DNA of 64,000 bases from Conchiformibius kuhniae DSM 17694 (lineage in GTDB: Bacteria; Pseudomonadota; Gammaproteobacteria; Burkholderiales; Neisseriaceae), in NCBI RefSeq assembly GCF_000428785.1, contig NZ_AUAP01000011.1, positions 1 through 64,000 on the forward strand. Reading direction: 5' to 3'. The notes below the pieces were generated by a model. The model was not told where the DNA came from. It saw only the letters and a list, made by a program, of their open reading frames with translations, and made no database searches. Positions 21,848 to 30,909 of the stretch are shown here, one piece after another. Position 1 is the first letter of the stretch, and every line of letters begins with the position of its first letter. A program made the position numbers and the translations under genes.

Positions 21848-24772
21848 TTATTCGCCCGTCCGCGCCAAAATCGTGCGTTTGCCGGTGTGGTCGGCGGCGG
21901 ACAAAATCCCCTCCGCTTCCATTTGGTCCACCAGCGTGGCGGCTTTGTTGTAACCGATGCGCAAATGGCGTTGCAGGGACGAAATCGTGGGCTTTTGCGT
22001 CCGCAACACGGTTTCCACCGCCTTGTCAAACAAAGGGTCGCGCTCGCCGCCGCCCGCGCCGCCGAAGTTCAATTCATCGCTGCTTTCGGGAATCAAATCA
22101 ATATAATCGGGTTCGCCCGTTTGTTTCAAATATTCAACGACATGATGCACTTCGCTGTCGGCAACGAATGCGCCGTGCACGCGCTGGAGATGGGCGTTGC
22201 CCGCACGTAAAAACAGCATGTCGCCCTGACCGAGCAGGTTTTCCGCGCCCATTTGGTCGAGAATGGTACGGCTGTCGGTTTTGCTCGGCACTTGGAAGGC
22301 GATGCGGGTGGGAATATTGGCTTTAATCAAGCCGGTAATCACGTCCACGCTGGGGCGTTGCGTTGCCAAAATCAGGTGAATGCCCGCCGCCCGCGCTTTT
22401 TGCGCCAAACGCGCAATCAGTTCTTCAATTTTCTTGCCCGCCGTCATCATCAGGTCGGCGAACTCGTCCACGACAACGACAATAAACGGCAATTTTTCAA
22501 GCGGTTCGGGGTCTTCGGGATTGAGGCTGAACGGATTGGCGATTTTCTCGCCACGCGCGGCGGCTTCGGCAAGCGCGGCGTTGTAGCCCGACAAATTGCG
22601 CACGCCCAAATGCGACATCAGGCGGTAGCGTTTTTCCATCTCGCCCACGCACCAATTCAGCGCGTTGGCGGCGAGCTTCATATCGGTAACCACCGGCGCG
22701 AGCAGATGCGGAATGCCTTCGTAAACAGAAAGTTCCAGCATTTTCGGGTCTATCATAATCAGGCGCACGTCTTCGGGCGGGGCTTTGAACAGCATGGACA
22801 AAATCATGCTGTTGATGCCCACCGATTTGCCCGAACCCGTTGTTCCCGCAACCAAAAGATGCGGTGCGGACGCCAAATCGGTTACCACGGGCGCACCGGT
22901 AATGTCTTGTCCCAGCGCGAGTGTCAATTTTGAGCGGCTGCCTGAAAATTCGGACGAATTGAAAATCTCGCTCAAGCGAATCATTTGCCGTTTCGGGTTC
23001 GGCAGCTCGATGCCCATGCAATTTTTGCCCGGAATGGTTTCCAGCACGCGAATGGACGCCATGCCCAACGAACGCGCCAAGTCTTTTTCCAAATTCATCA
23101 CCGAGCTGCCGCGCACGCCCACGTCCGGCTCAATTTCGTAGCGGGTAATCACAGGGCCGGCCACCGCGTCGATGACTTTGACTTTGACGCGGAATTCGGC
23201 GAGTTTCTCTTCAATGGTAATGCCGTTTTCCAAAAGCTGTTCGTCCGTTTGCACCGCGTCAATGTCGTATTGCGCGGGCAGCAGCAGTTCGAGCGGGGGC
23301 AGGAGGGCGTCTTCGTCTGTGTCGGTACAGATGATTGGGTCGTCTGCGCTGTGGTCGGCGGGGTTGGGCGCGGCGGGGGCAACGGGAACGATGTCGCGCA
23401 CGGGGCCGGAAAGTGCCGACCAATCCAATACGGTGTTGTTGGAAAAATCGAAGTCGGGCAGCAGGGGTTCGGGAAAGTTCATCGGCTGTTCGACAATCGG
23501 CGGGGCGGCAATGCCGGCGGCAACGGCGGCGCTGCGCCCTTCAAACCGGCGGTGGGCGGGTTCGGCGGGCGGTGCGGGCGCGGGGGAAACGGCGGGGACG
23601 GCAGGCGCGGGGTCGTCTGGTGCGGGGGGGGCATCGTTGCCCGTGCCGGCGGCGGGCGGGGTGTCGGGCGCGGCGGTGCGGCTGCTGCCGCCGTTGCGTG
23701 CGGCGGCGGGATTTTTTTTCGCGGCGGCGGGTTTGGCATCGCTGCGGCGGAAGGCGGGTGCTTGGGCGGGCGCGGCATCGCCGGCAGGACGGTTTTTGCG
23801 GCGGCGGTTTACGGGCGAATCGGTGTGGGCAAGGTTGGCAAACACTTCGTCTTCGCCAATCACGCTCAAGGAGTCGGTGGCGGGCGCAGCCGCCATTTGC
23901 TGGCGCACCCGTGCTTGGCGTTGCCGCTCGAGGCTGGCGCGGATTTCGTCCATGCCGATGGTTTCCATGTCGGCGGCAGGTTGCGTGCGGACGGCGGGGG
24001 CGGGCGTTGCCGACAGGGTGCGTTCGCGCACGGAATCCATGATGTCGTCCATGCCGATTTCTTCGCCTTCAAGCGGGGCGGGCGGCGGCGGGGGCGGCAC
24101 GTTGGCGGGCTCTTTGAGCGTGCGCGTGGCTTCTTCCAGCGTAATCACTTCCAAATCGGGCTTGGTCAAGGGCGCGGGCGGGGGCAAGGCGGTTTCGGCG
24201 GGTTTGTCTTCGCCCAAATAGGGCTGCAGATTGCGCGTGGCTTCTTCCAGTGTGATGATTTCGGGCTTTTCCTGCTCGGCAGGCTCGACCAGTTGGAAGG
24301 GAATCGGGTTGTCGGACGCGGCTTCGGGCGTGTCGGCGGGGGCGGACACGCTTTGCTGGTGCAGATGCTCCAAAGGCTTGGGGGCGGGTTTGCGGTTGGT
24401 GTAGCGGGGCAGGCGCTCGGCATGGCTTTGCAGCGCGTTCAGATTTTTTTCCCACTCGGGAACGGCTTGGGCGGGAGATGATTTTTGCTGTTGTGCCGCC
24501 TGACGCGCCTGTGCTTCGGAAACCGGCTTGGGCAGGGGCAGGCGCACGGGGCGGCGCGGCGACTGCAACGGGTCGGCTGCGGCGGCTTGGTCGGCGGTTT
24601 CGGCTTCCGGCACATCGGGCGGGGCGGGTGCTGCTGCGGGCGCAGCGCGGCGGTCTTGACCGCGATAGGCGGCCAATTCCTGCTGCCAGTCGTATTCCTG
24701 CCGGACGTACAACCACCACAGCACGGCAAACACCACTGCCGAAATCAGAATCATCAGAAAAAAAATCCACAT
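21848..24772 (-). CDS. ftsK: FtsK-type DNA translocase with a single membrane span
   Basis: This is a motor that pumps chromosome ends through the division septum. The 974-residue protein starts with one hydrophobic segment (about residues 2-21) rather than the usual four. A ~400-residue linker rich in Ala, Pro and Glu follows, with a repeated LEEATRNLQP/LEEATRTLKE motif. The C-terminal half holds the alpha, beta and gamma domains: ELPNPKRQMIRLSEI, Walker A in VAGTTGSGKSVGINSMI, IMIDPKMLELSVYEGIPHLL, LILATQRPSVDVITGLIK, and the winged-helix gamma domain near SSLQRHLRIGYNKAATLVDQ. Single-span FtsK proteins are also known in Neisseria. The ATG at 24772 was chosen because hydrophobic residues begin there; an ATG at 24784 is possible. 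Confidence 0.93.
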   Translation of the reverse strand: MWIFFLMILISAVVFAVLWWLYVRQEYDWQQELAAYRGQDRRAAPAAAPAPPDVPEAETADQAAAADPLQSPRRPVRLPLPKPVSEAQARQAAQQQKSSPAQAVPEWEKNLNALQSHAERLPRYTNRKPAPKPLEHLHQQSVSAPADTPEAASDNPIPFQLVEPAEQEKPEIITLEEATRNLQPYLGEDKPAETALPPPAPLTKPDLEVITLEEATRTLKEPANVPPPPPPAPLEGEEIGMDDIMDSVRERTLSATPAPAVRTQPAADMETIGMDEIRASLERQRQARVRQQMAAAPATDSLSVIGEDEVFANLAHTDSPVNRRRKNRPAGDAAPAQAPAFRRSDAKPAAAKKNPAAARNGGSSRTAAPDTPPAAGTGNDAPPAPDDPAPAVPAVSPAPAPPAEPAHRRFEGRSAAVAAGIAAPPIVEQPMNFPEPLLPDFDFSNNTVLDWSALSGPVRDIVPVAPAAPNPADHSADDPIICTDTDEDALLPPLELLLPAQYDIDAVQTDEQLLENGITIEEKLAEFRVKVKVIDAVAGPVITRYEIEPDVGVRGSSVMNLEKDLARSLGMASIRVLETIPGKNCMGIELPNPKRQMIRLSEIFNSSEFSGSRSKLTLALGQDITGAPVVTDLASAPHLLVAGTTGSGKSVGINSMILSMLFKAPPEDVRLIMIDPKMLELSVYEGIPHLLAPVVTDMKLAANALNWCVGEMEKRYRLMSHLGVRNLSGYNAALAEAAARGEKIANPFSLNPEDPEPLEKLPFIVVVVDEFADLMMTAGKKIEELIARLAQKARAAGIHLILATQRPSVDVITGLIKANIPTRIAFQVPSKTDSRTILDQMGAENLLGQGDMLFLRAGNAHLQRVHGAFVADSEVHHVVEYLKQTGEPDYIDLIPESSDELNFGGAGGGERDPLFDKAVETVLRTQKPTISSLQRHLRIGYNKAATLVDQMEAEGILSAADHTGKRTILARTGE

Positions 24773-24948
24773 AATAACAAACAAGCTCCGGGCGGTCGCG
24801 TTCCGATGGGGGACATTATCGGGGGCGCAACACTTGGCGGTTTGCGCCCCGAATGATGGGGTTCATGTTTTGCTGAAGCACATGAACGATAAGATGGAAA
24901 ATGCCGCTTATTCTACCGTGTTTCGGGGGGAAACTGAACGGGCGGCAA

Positions 24949-24986
24949 CAAAAAACCCCGCCGCCGTGCGGCATTGGCGGCGCGGG
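24949..24986 (-). terminator. rho-independent terminator of the DUF454 gene
   Basis: On the minus strand CCCGCGCCGCC pairs with GGCGGCGGGG (one bulge) around a 10-base loop and is followed by TTTTTTG. It lies between the DUF454 gene and ftsK. Confidence 0.7.
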
Positions 24987-25001
24987 TGTGGGGAATTTGC
25001 T

Positions 25002-25469
25002 TCAGGCATCGGGCAAACGCGCCATCCACAGCCCCACCGTCAGACACACTGCCGACACGCCCGCGCCCACCCACCAATAATGCGGCAGCCGGTAAAACAG
25101 CATCGCGCACGAAAGCGTCATCATCGACCATGCCAAATATTTGGCACGGCGGGGAATGGCGCGGCGTTGTTCCCAATTGCGCACCATCGGGCCGAAATAC
25201 GGGTGGCGGTGCAGCCAAGCATGAAAGCGCGGTGATGCCCGTCCCCAACATGCCGCCGTCAGCAGAATGAACGGCACGGTCGGCAGCACCGGCAAAAACG
25301 CCCCGATGATGCCCAGCAGCAGCGACACTCCGCCGCACACCCACAGCAAGCCGTTGACAATGGCGCGGCGCAAACGGCTTTGCGGCAGCAGCAGTGCCAA
25401 TATCAGGGGCAGCCCGAGCAGCCCGCCCAGCAGCCACCACGCGTGTTGCACGAAAAACGCCTTATCCAT
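25002..25469 (-). CDS. DUF454 (YbaN-like) inner-membrane protein
   Basis: A 155-residue membrane protein with the DUF454 core: LLGIIGAFLPVLPTVPFILLTAACWGRASPRFHAWL, followed by HPYFGPMVRNWEQRRAIPRRAK. It adds an N-terminal hydrophobic extension (about residues 8-60) and two further spans at the C-terminus. The function is unknown in any organism I can name with certainty. The ATG at 25469 lies inside the 3' end of the upstream DUF1415 gene, so the genes overlap by 8 bases and are probably co-translated. Confidence 0.88.
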   Translation of the reverse strand: MDKAFFVQHAWWLLGGLLGLPLILALLLPQSRLRRAIVNGLLWVCGGVSLLLGIIGAFLPVLPTVPFILLTAACWGRASPRFHAWLHRHPYFGPMVRNWEQRRAIPRRAKYLAWSMMTLSCAMLFYRLPHYWWVGAGVSAVCLTVGLWMARLPDA

Positions 25470-26043
25470 GGCTGCCGCCCCGTGTATCGGGCAAGCCCAG
25501 TGCCTGCCAGCCCGCGTGTCCCATTTGCTCCAGCAGGCGGATGTTGCGCCCGAACACCGCTTCGGCATCGGGAAAGGCGGCAACGGCTTTGTCGATGCTG
25601 CTTTCGCGAATCAGGTGCAAAGTGGGGTAGGGCGAACGGTTGGTGTGGTTGGTGATGTGGTCGGGCGCGGTGCCGTCAAAATAAAAATCGGGGTGGAACG
25701 GGGCGATTTGAATCACGCCTTCGGCGCCGTGGTCGGCAAGCGCGGCATCGGCGGCATCGAGCATGTCGTTGAACGCCAAAAAGTCGGCATAGGCATCGGG
25801 CAGCACCAGCAGGGTGGTTTCCACCTGTTCGGCGGGGGTGGCGAGCAGGGTGTGCAGCTCATCGTCCAAAGCGGTCAGCACGCCGTCCAGATGTGTGGCG
25901 CGGGAAACGGTGATGCGTACCCGTCCTTTGGCGTAGGGGGCTTTGGCAAACGGGCAAAGGTTCAAACCGATAACCGCTTTTTCCAACCAAAGGCGGGTGT
26001 GCGCGGCAACGGCGGAGTCGTCGGGGCGGGACATGGCGGGCAT
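25462..26043 (-). CDS. DUF1415 family protein
   Basis: A 193-residue cytoplasmic protein of the DUF1415 family. The conserved stretches are WLEKAVIGLNLCPFAKAPY near residue 19, TTLLVLPDAYADFLAFNDML, IQIAPFHPDFYFDG, and NRSPYPTLHLIRESSIDKAV. The Cys-Pro-Phe near the N-terminus and the His/Asp/Tyr motif suggest a metal- or redox-active site, but no function is established. An ATG at 26034 (MSRPDDS) is equally likely as the start. It overlaps the DUF454 gene downstream and is 22 bases from the 3' end of recN. Confidence 0.88.
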   Translation of the reverse strand: MPAMSRPDDSAVAAHTRLWLEKAVIGLNLCPFAKAPYAKGRVRITVSRATHLDGVLTALDDELHTLLATPAEQVETTLLVLPDAYADFLAFNDMLDAADAALADHGAEGVIQIAPFHPDFYFDGTAPDHITNHTNRSPYPTLHLIRESSIDKAVAAFPDAEAVFGRNIRLLEQMGHAGWQALGLPDTRGGSHG

Positions 26044-26064
26044 TTTCGCGGAAAAATGGGCAAA

Positions 26065-27735
26065 TTATACCATGTGGTTTTGTGCGGCGGCGAGCATTTC
26101 GGCGGCGTGGCGGCGGGTGGTGTCAGTCAGGATTTCGCCGCCGAGCATGCGGGCGAGTTCGGCGGTGCGCCCGTCTGTGTCCAGCAGGTCGATGCGGCTG
26201 AAGGTTTGTCCGTTGCGGCTGTGTTTGGACACGCGCCAGTGGTGTTCGCCGTACGCCGCCACCTGCGGCAGGTGGGTTACCGCCAGCACTTGGTGGCGCG
26301 TGCCGATGTCGCGCAGCAGCCGTCCGACCGTTTCGGCGGTGCCGCCGCCGATGCCTGTGTCCACTTCGTCAAAAATCAGGGTGGGAATGCGGGCGAATTG
26401 CCCCACTGCCGTTTGCAGTGCCAAGCTGATGCGCGCCAATTCGCCGCCCGATGCGGCTTTGTTGAGCGGGCGCAGGGGCGCACCCTGATTGGCGGCAATT
26501 TGAAACCGTATCTGCTCCAAGCCGTGTGCGGCAGGTTCGGACGGGGGCAGCTCAATCTGAAACCGCGCCCCGCCCATCGCCAGTTCGCGCATGACGGCAA
26601 GGGTTTGCGCGCTCAGGCGTTCTGCCGCTTCGCGGCGGCGTTGCGACAACTGCCCTGCCGTTTTGCGGTAGGCGGCTTCGGCATCGCGGCATTGGCGTTG
26701 CAGCGCGTCCACGTCGGCGGCGGCTTCCAAATTTGCCAATGCCGTGCGGATTTCGTCCAGCTTGGCGGGCAAATGCTCCGGCCCGGTGCGGTATTTGCGG
26801 GCGGCAGACATCAATTGCGCGATGCGTTCTTCCTGCGCCGCCAATTCTGCGGGGTTCAGCTCCACCTGCGCCGCCACCGCGCCCAAATTGCTGACAATTT
26901 CGCCCGCTTCCGCCTCCACCGCCGCCAGCATGTCCAAACATTCGGCAAAACGCGGCTCGATGTGCGCGAGCGGCGACAAAATTTTCATGCACCGCGCCAC
27001 CGTGTGCTGCAAACCCTGCTCGCCGCCAATGTGCGCTTCCGCTTCCGCCGCCGCCTGCAACAAAGCCGCCGCGTGTGCCAAACGGTCATGACTCAAATTG
27101 ATGCTTTCCCACTCGCCCGCATACGTTGCCAGCTTTTCCAGCTCGCCCGCCTGCCATTCCAAACGCTCGCGCTCGAGGGCAAGGCTTTCGGCACGGTCGT
27201 GTGCCTGCTGCAACTGTCGGGAACAATCCTGCCACGCCTGATAACGGCGGCGCGTTTCGTCCGCCAACGCCCCGTTGCCCGCAAATGCGTCCAACAACTG
27301 GCGTTGCGCCGCTTCGCGGTTGAGCGAATGATGGGCATTTTGCCCGTGCACGTCAATCAGATGCTGCCCCACCTGCTTCAACTGGGCAAGCGTGGCGGCG
27401 TGGTTGTTGATGAAGCTGCGGCTTTTGCCTTTGGCATCGATGATGCGCCGCAACGACACCTGCGTGCCGTCTTCATCGAGCAAACCCTGTTCGCGCAACT
27501 GCGCTTTTAAAGTGTCTGCGCCGTCGAGGTCGAACAATGCCGCCAACTGTGCTTCCTTTGCGCCGTGCCGGATTTGTCCGAAATCCGCCTTGCCGCCCAA
27601 CAGCAGTGCCAGCGCGTCCAAAGTCAGCGACTTGCCCGCGCCCGTCTCGCCCGTCAGCACGGTAAAGCCTTGTTGGAAATTGAGATGAAGCTGTTCGACC
27701 AGAACAAAATTGTGTAGGGAAAGACTGAGCAGCAT
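26065..27735 (-). CDS. recN: DNA repair protein RecN
   Basis: RecN is an SMC-like ATPase that acts in double-strand break repair. The 556 residues show the split ATPase: Walker A VLTGETGAGKSLTLDALALLLGG near the N-terminus, a long helical middle rich in Ala, Glu and Arg (the coiled coil), and the C-terminal signature KAASGGELARISLALQ with LIFDEVDTGIGGGTAETVGRLL. The ATG at 27735 (MLLSLSLHNF) is where family sequence begins. An upstream frame to 27825 only adds unconserved residues. Confidence 0.96.
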   Translation of the reverse strand: MLLSLSLHNFVLVEQLHLNFQQGFTVLTGETGAGKSLTLDALALLLGGKADFGQIRHGAKEAQLAALFDLDGADTLKAQLREQGLLDEDGTQVSLRRIIDAKGKSRSFINNHAATLAQLKQVGQHLIDVHGQNAHHSLNREAAQRQLLDAFAGNGALADETRRRYQAWQDCSRQLQQAHDRAESLALERERLEWQAGELEKLATYAGEWESINLSHDRLAHAAALLQAAAEAEAHIGGEQGLQHTVARCMKILSPLAHIEPRFAECLDMLAAVEAEAGEIVSNLGAVAAQVELNPAELAAQEERIAQLMSAARKYRTGPEHLPAKLDEIRTALANLEAAADVDALQRQCRDAEAAYRKTAGQLSQRRREAAERLSAQTLAVMRELAMGGARFQIELPPSEPAAHGLEQIRFQIAANQGAPLRPLNKAASGGELARISLALQTAVGQFARIPTLIFDEVDTGIGGGTAETVGRLLRDIGTRHQVLAVTHLPQVAAYGEHHWRVSKHSRNGQTFSRIDLLDTDGRTAELARMLGGEILTDTTRRHAAEMLAAAQNHMV

Positions 27736-27904
27736 GGCAATATCGGGCGCGTTGGCAAAGCGGCGGATTATATCGCCAATGCCCCCGCTTTGCCATGCAA
27801 ACGCGGCAGAGCGGCGCAGCAACAAAATGACGGCATGCGCAATCGGGTGCCGTCATCGGAACAACGATGGAAATGCCGTCATGCACGGGCATGACGGCGC
27901 AACT
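27736..27904. other. intergenic region with an inverted-repeat relic
   Basis: 170 bases between cyaY and recN. The inverted pair GCCGTCATGC / GCATGACGGC (27875-27898) matches the outer arms of the dRS3-bearing elements elsewhere in the window, so this is probably a decayed copy. It may also act as a transcription terminator. Confidence 0.5.
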
Positions 27905-28225
27905 TCAGGGCGCGGCAATCGCCACCGTTTCGCCGCACGCATCGCCCAATGCCGTGCCGAGTACGGCGAAAAATTCGCTGCCGTCCCGCGCCGACAGCCA
28001 TTGGCCGTTGCGCCACGCAAAGTGGTAGCCGCCGCTTTTGGCGGCAATCCACAACTCCCGATTGGGCGTGTGGCGGTTCACGATGATTTGCGTGCCGTCC
28101 GCCGCTTCGATGGTCAAAACATTGCCACTGAAGCGGCAATCGAAATCCCACCCGCCCGCGTCAAGCGTGTCTTCAATGTGGGCAAACAGGTGGTCGGAAT
28201 GCTGTAAAAATTCGGTTTCCGTCAT
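27905..28225 (-). CDS. cyaY: frataxin-like iron-sulphur protein CyaY
   Basis: CyaY modulates iron-sulphur cluster assembly by binding IscS and iron. The 106-residue protein fits the family: an acidic N-terminal helix (MTETEFLQHSDHLFAHIEDTLD), then beta-strand segments GNVLTIEAADGTQIIVNRHTPNRELWIAAKSGGYHF. The PNRELWIAAKSGGYHF segment is the conserved sheet face of the frataxin fold. It stands on the minus strand just downstream of the DUF4349 lipoprotein gene. Confidence 0.95.
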   Translation of the reverse strand: MTETEFLQHSDHLFAHIEDTLDAGGWDFDCRFSGNVLTIEAADGTQIIVNRHTPNRELWIAAKSGGYHFAWRNGQWLSARDGSEFFAVLGTALGDACGETVAIAAP

Positions 28226-28236
28226 GGCGTGCGTCC

Positions 28237-29397
28237 TTAAAAATCATCGTCGTCGTCGTCAAAATAATTGCGCTGCTGCGGGCGTTGGCGCGGTTGGCGG
28301 CGGTGGGGTTCGCGATAGGGCGGCGGAGCGGGGTCGTCCGTGCGGAAGGCTTCGTCCAAAACGGGGTTTTCCGCATTGGCAGACTGACGCCAGCGTTTCC
28401 AGCCCAGCCACAGCAGGGGCACGCCCAAGGCAACGGGCCAAATGCCGATGAAAAACAGCACCACGCCCAAAAATCCGCTCCAGCCTTGGCGGAACATCGG
28501 CGCCAGCATGCTGCCGAAAGCCGGACGGCTTTGTTCGACCAGAACCTGCATGCTGTCTTCGCCTTTCCTGTCGGTTTGAACGGGCTGGGTGAATTTCAGG
28601 CGGATGGTTGCCGATTCGGTTTGTTTTTGCCAATACAGGCGTTGGAGCAGCTCAAACTCGTTTTGATGCGCCCAATGGCTTTTTTTCACCGGCACGGGGG
28701 CGGACGGCGCAGGTGCGGAAGCGGCTGCCGATGCGGCGGCTTCGGACGAAGCGGCGGTGTCGGGTGCGCTTTGTGCGGGCGCAACGTGTCCTGCCGGCTG
28801 GGCGGAAGCGTTTTGCCGGTGTTGTTGGTATTGCTCGTACAGGGCTTGCAGGCGCAAATCGCTGATGCGGTTTTCGGTTTGCACCTGACTGCTCAGCACG
28901 GTGGTGTATTGGGACAATGCCGCCAAAAAGTTTTGCAACTGCTCGTGCGGAATCTGCATTTCCATTTCCGCCCCGTAGCTGTAGCGGGTGAGCACCACCA
29001 CGCTGCCGTCTGCCTGCGTGTAACGCTGGGCGGGGTCGGGGATGTGGAATACATTGTTTTTGGAAAGGTGGCCGCGATATTGTTGGGTGAGATTGGCAAT
29101 ATCGCGTGATGCGGTGCGTACGTCGTTGGTTACGAACACCAAATCGGCTTGGGCAATGGTGGGAACGCGGCGCGTCTGCTGCCCGCCGACTTCCGAAGCC
29201 ATTTGCATCTGCGCCTGTATCTGCTCTTGCCAATCGAACGGAAAGCTGTCCGAAGTCAAATATTTGTCTTTGTCGGCAACCGCAGTGGGTGCGGGCGGGG
29301 CGGCGCTGCCGTGTTCCTTGCGCTCGGGCTGACCGCCGCACGCCGCCAACAGCAGCGACAACGCCCCGAAAAATAAACAATATCGGAATTTTTCCAT
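28237..29397 (-). CDS. DUF4349 lipoprotein
   Basis: A 386-residue predicted lipoprotein. The signal peptide ends in the lipobox LLAAC (Cys20). A periplasmic DUF4349-like part follows, with DVRTASRDIANLTQQYRGHL, SYGAEMEMQIPHEQL, and QVQTENRISDLRLQALYEQY. An Ala/Ser/Pro linker comes next (about 215-245), then a membrane span (FLGVVLFFIGIWPVALGVPLLWL) and a basic, proline-rich cytoplasmic tail. The tail ends with six aspartates before a final Phe, encoded by a GTC/GAC triplet repeat. The ATG at 29397 was chosen because it starts the signal peptide. The function is unknown; homologues have been linked to envelope stress only by inference. Confidence 0.82.
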   Translation of the reverse strand: MEKFRYCLFFGALSLLLAACGGQPERKEHGSAAPPAPTAVADKDKYLTSDSFPFDWQEQIQAQMQMASEVGGQQTRRVPTIAQADLVFVTNDVRTASRDIANLTQQYRGHLSKNNVFHIPDPAQRYTQADGSVVVLTRYSYGAEMEMQIPHEQLQNFLAALSQYTTVLSSQVQTENRISDLRLQALYEQYQQHRQNASAQPAGHVAPAQSAPDTAASSEAAASAAASAPAPSAPVPVKKSHWAHQNEFELLQRLYWQKQTESATIRLKFTQPVQTDRKGEDSMQVLVEQSRPAFGSMLAPMFRQGWSGFLGVVLFFIGIWPVALGVPLLWLGWKRWRQSANAENPVLDEAFRTDDPAPPPYREPHRRQPRQRPQQRNYFDDDDDDF

Positions 29398-29559
29398 AAC
29401 AAACCTCTTTTGTTTCCGAACGCATCGGAAACGCACATCTGCCAAATTATACCAAATCTTTCCCGTTTTATCGGATTTATCGGCGCAATATCCGTTATAA
29501 TGCGCCGTGTGCCGAACGTCCGCCGCACCGGCGTGTTTGTCTTTTCAGGAGCATAATGA

Positions 29560-29943
29560 ATGACTTTTGCCTATTTTTGCGTTTTGCTTGCCGTGCTGAT
29601 GCCGCTTTTTTGCGCCGTGTATGCCAAAAAAGCGGGTGGATTTACCGTTGCCGACAACCGCAATCCGCGTGAGTTTCTTGCCAAAACCGAAGGCGCGGCC
29701 GCCCGTGCCAACGCCGCCCAGCAAAACTGCTACGAAATTTTTCCCGCCTTTGCCGCCGCCGTCATCATCGCCCACGCTACGGGCGCAGCCGCACAATTGA
29801 CCATCAACTTTTGGGCATTGGTGTTCGTGCTGGGGCGCATCGCCTTTATTTACAGCTACATCAAAGACCAACCCGCACGGCGCAGCCTGTGTTTCGGCGC
29901 GAACCTGCTGGCGGTTGTCGCCCTGTTTTTGGCAGCCTTTTAA
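29560..29943 (+). CDS. MAPEG family membrane protein
   Basis: A 127-residue, four-span inner-membrane protein. The MAPEG signature is present: NRNPREFLAKTEGAAARANAAQQNCYEIFPAFAAAVIIAHATGA, with the Arg/Ala-Asn-Ala-Asn pattern around residues 40-60. The eukaryotic relatives are glutathione-dependent membrane enzymes. The bacterial role is not defined. It is 18 bases upstream of ttcA on the same strand, so they may be co-transcribed. Confidence 0.88.
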   Translation: MTFAYFCVLLAVLMPLFCAVYAKKAGGFTVADNRNPREFLAKTEGAAARANAAQQNCYEIFPAFAAAVIIAHATGAAAQLTINFWALVFVLGRIAFIYSYIKDQPARRSLCFGANLLAVVALFLAAF

Positions 29944-29961
29944 TTTTTCCCGCCCGAAGCC

Positions 29962-30864
29962 ATGTCCCAAAAAAGCAAAACCGAACTGGAAAACAATAAG
30001 CTGCACAAACGCCTGCGCCATGCCGTTGGCGATGCCATCAATGATTTCAACATGATAGAACACGGCGACAAAATCATGGTGTGCCTGTCGGGCGGCAAAG
30101 ACAGCTACGCGCTGCTGGACATTCTGCGCCATTTGCAGGCTTCCGCGCCCGTTGAATTTGAATTGCTTGCCGTCAATCTCGACCAAAAACAACCCGGTTT
30201 TCCCGAACACGTCCTGCCCGATTACCTGCACGGCATCGGCGTGCCGTATCTGATTGTGGAAGAAGACACTTATTCGGTGGTCAAGCGCGTGATACCCGAG
30301 GGCAAAACCACCTGTTCGCTGTGCAGCCGCTTGCGGCGCGGCGTACTGTACCGCGTGGCAAAGGAAAACGGCTGTAGCAAAATCGCGCTCGGGCATCACC
30401 GCGAAGACATTTTGGAAACCTTGTTTTTAAATATGTTTTACGGCGGAAAACTGAAAGCCATGCCGCCCAAGCTGGTTTCCGACAACGGCGAACACATCGT
30501 GATTCGTCCTTTGGCATATTGCAAAGAAAAAGACTTGGCGCGTTATGCCGAGCTGAAGCAATTTCCGATTATTCCCTGCAATTTGTGCGGCTCGCAGCCG
30601 AATCTGCAACGCCAAATCATCAAAGACCTGCTCGCCGATTGGGACAGGCGTTTTCCGGGTCGGATTGAAAGCATGTTCGCCGCGCTGCAAAACGTGGTGC
30701 CTTCGCATTTGGCGGACACGCAATTGTTTGATTTTGCGGGATTGCAGCGCGGGCAAGCCCTGCCGTACGGCGGCGATACCGCGTTTGACCGCGAAACCCC
30801 GCCCGATGTGTTTTCGGAAAAACGCAAAGTCATCAATATTTTGGGCAACAAGCCCAAGCCCTGA
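29962..30864 (+). CDS. ttcA: tRNA 2-thiocytidine(32) synthetase TtcA
   Basis: TtcA thiolates cytidine 32 in tRNA with an iron-sulphur cluster and ATP. The 300-residue protein has the PP-loop SGGKDSYALLDIL (residues 43-55). The first cluster cysteines are C118 and C121 in TTCSLCSRLRRG, and the third comes in IIPCNLCGSQPNLQR. GHHREDILETLFLNMFYGG lies between. All expected motifs are intact and the length is normal. Confidence 0.97.
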   Translation: MSQKSKTELENNKLHKRLRHAVGDAINDFNMIEHGDKIMVCLSGGKDSYALLDILRHLQASAPVEFELLAVNLDQKQPGFPEHVLPDYLHGIGVPYLIVEEDTYSVVKRVIPEGKTTCSLCSRLRRGVLYRVAKENGCSKIALGHHREDILETLFLNMFYGGKLKAMPPKLVSDNGEHIVIRPLAYCKEKDLARYAELKQFPIIPCNLCGSQPNLQRQIIKDLLADWDRRFPGRIESMFAALQNVVPSHLADTQLFDFAGLQRGQALPYGGDTAFDRETPPDVFSEKRKVINILGNKPKP

Positions 30865-30869
30865 AACGC

Positions 30870-30905
30870 AACACGCGCACCGTGCCGACAAGGTGCGCGT
30901 GTTGC
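30870..30905. terminator. convergent hairpin between ttcA and mgtE
   Basis: AACACGCGCACC pairs with GGTGCGCGTGTT around a 10-base loop. It lies between two converging genes. There is no U-run, so its efficiency as a terminator is uncertain. Confidence 0.55.
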
Positions 30906-30909
30906 CGTA

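Noticed and set aside
22985..24481. 498-codon Gly-rich frame opposite ftsK
   Set aside because: It is the antisense of the Ala/Pro-rich FtsK linker, which produces long Gly-rich frames automatically.
25267..27510. 747-codon open frame on the plus strand
   Set aside because: It spans the antisense of DUF454, DUF1415 and recN. Composition is repetitive Gly/Val/Phe/His and there are no motifs.
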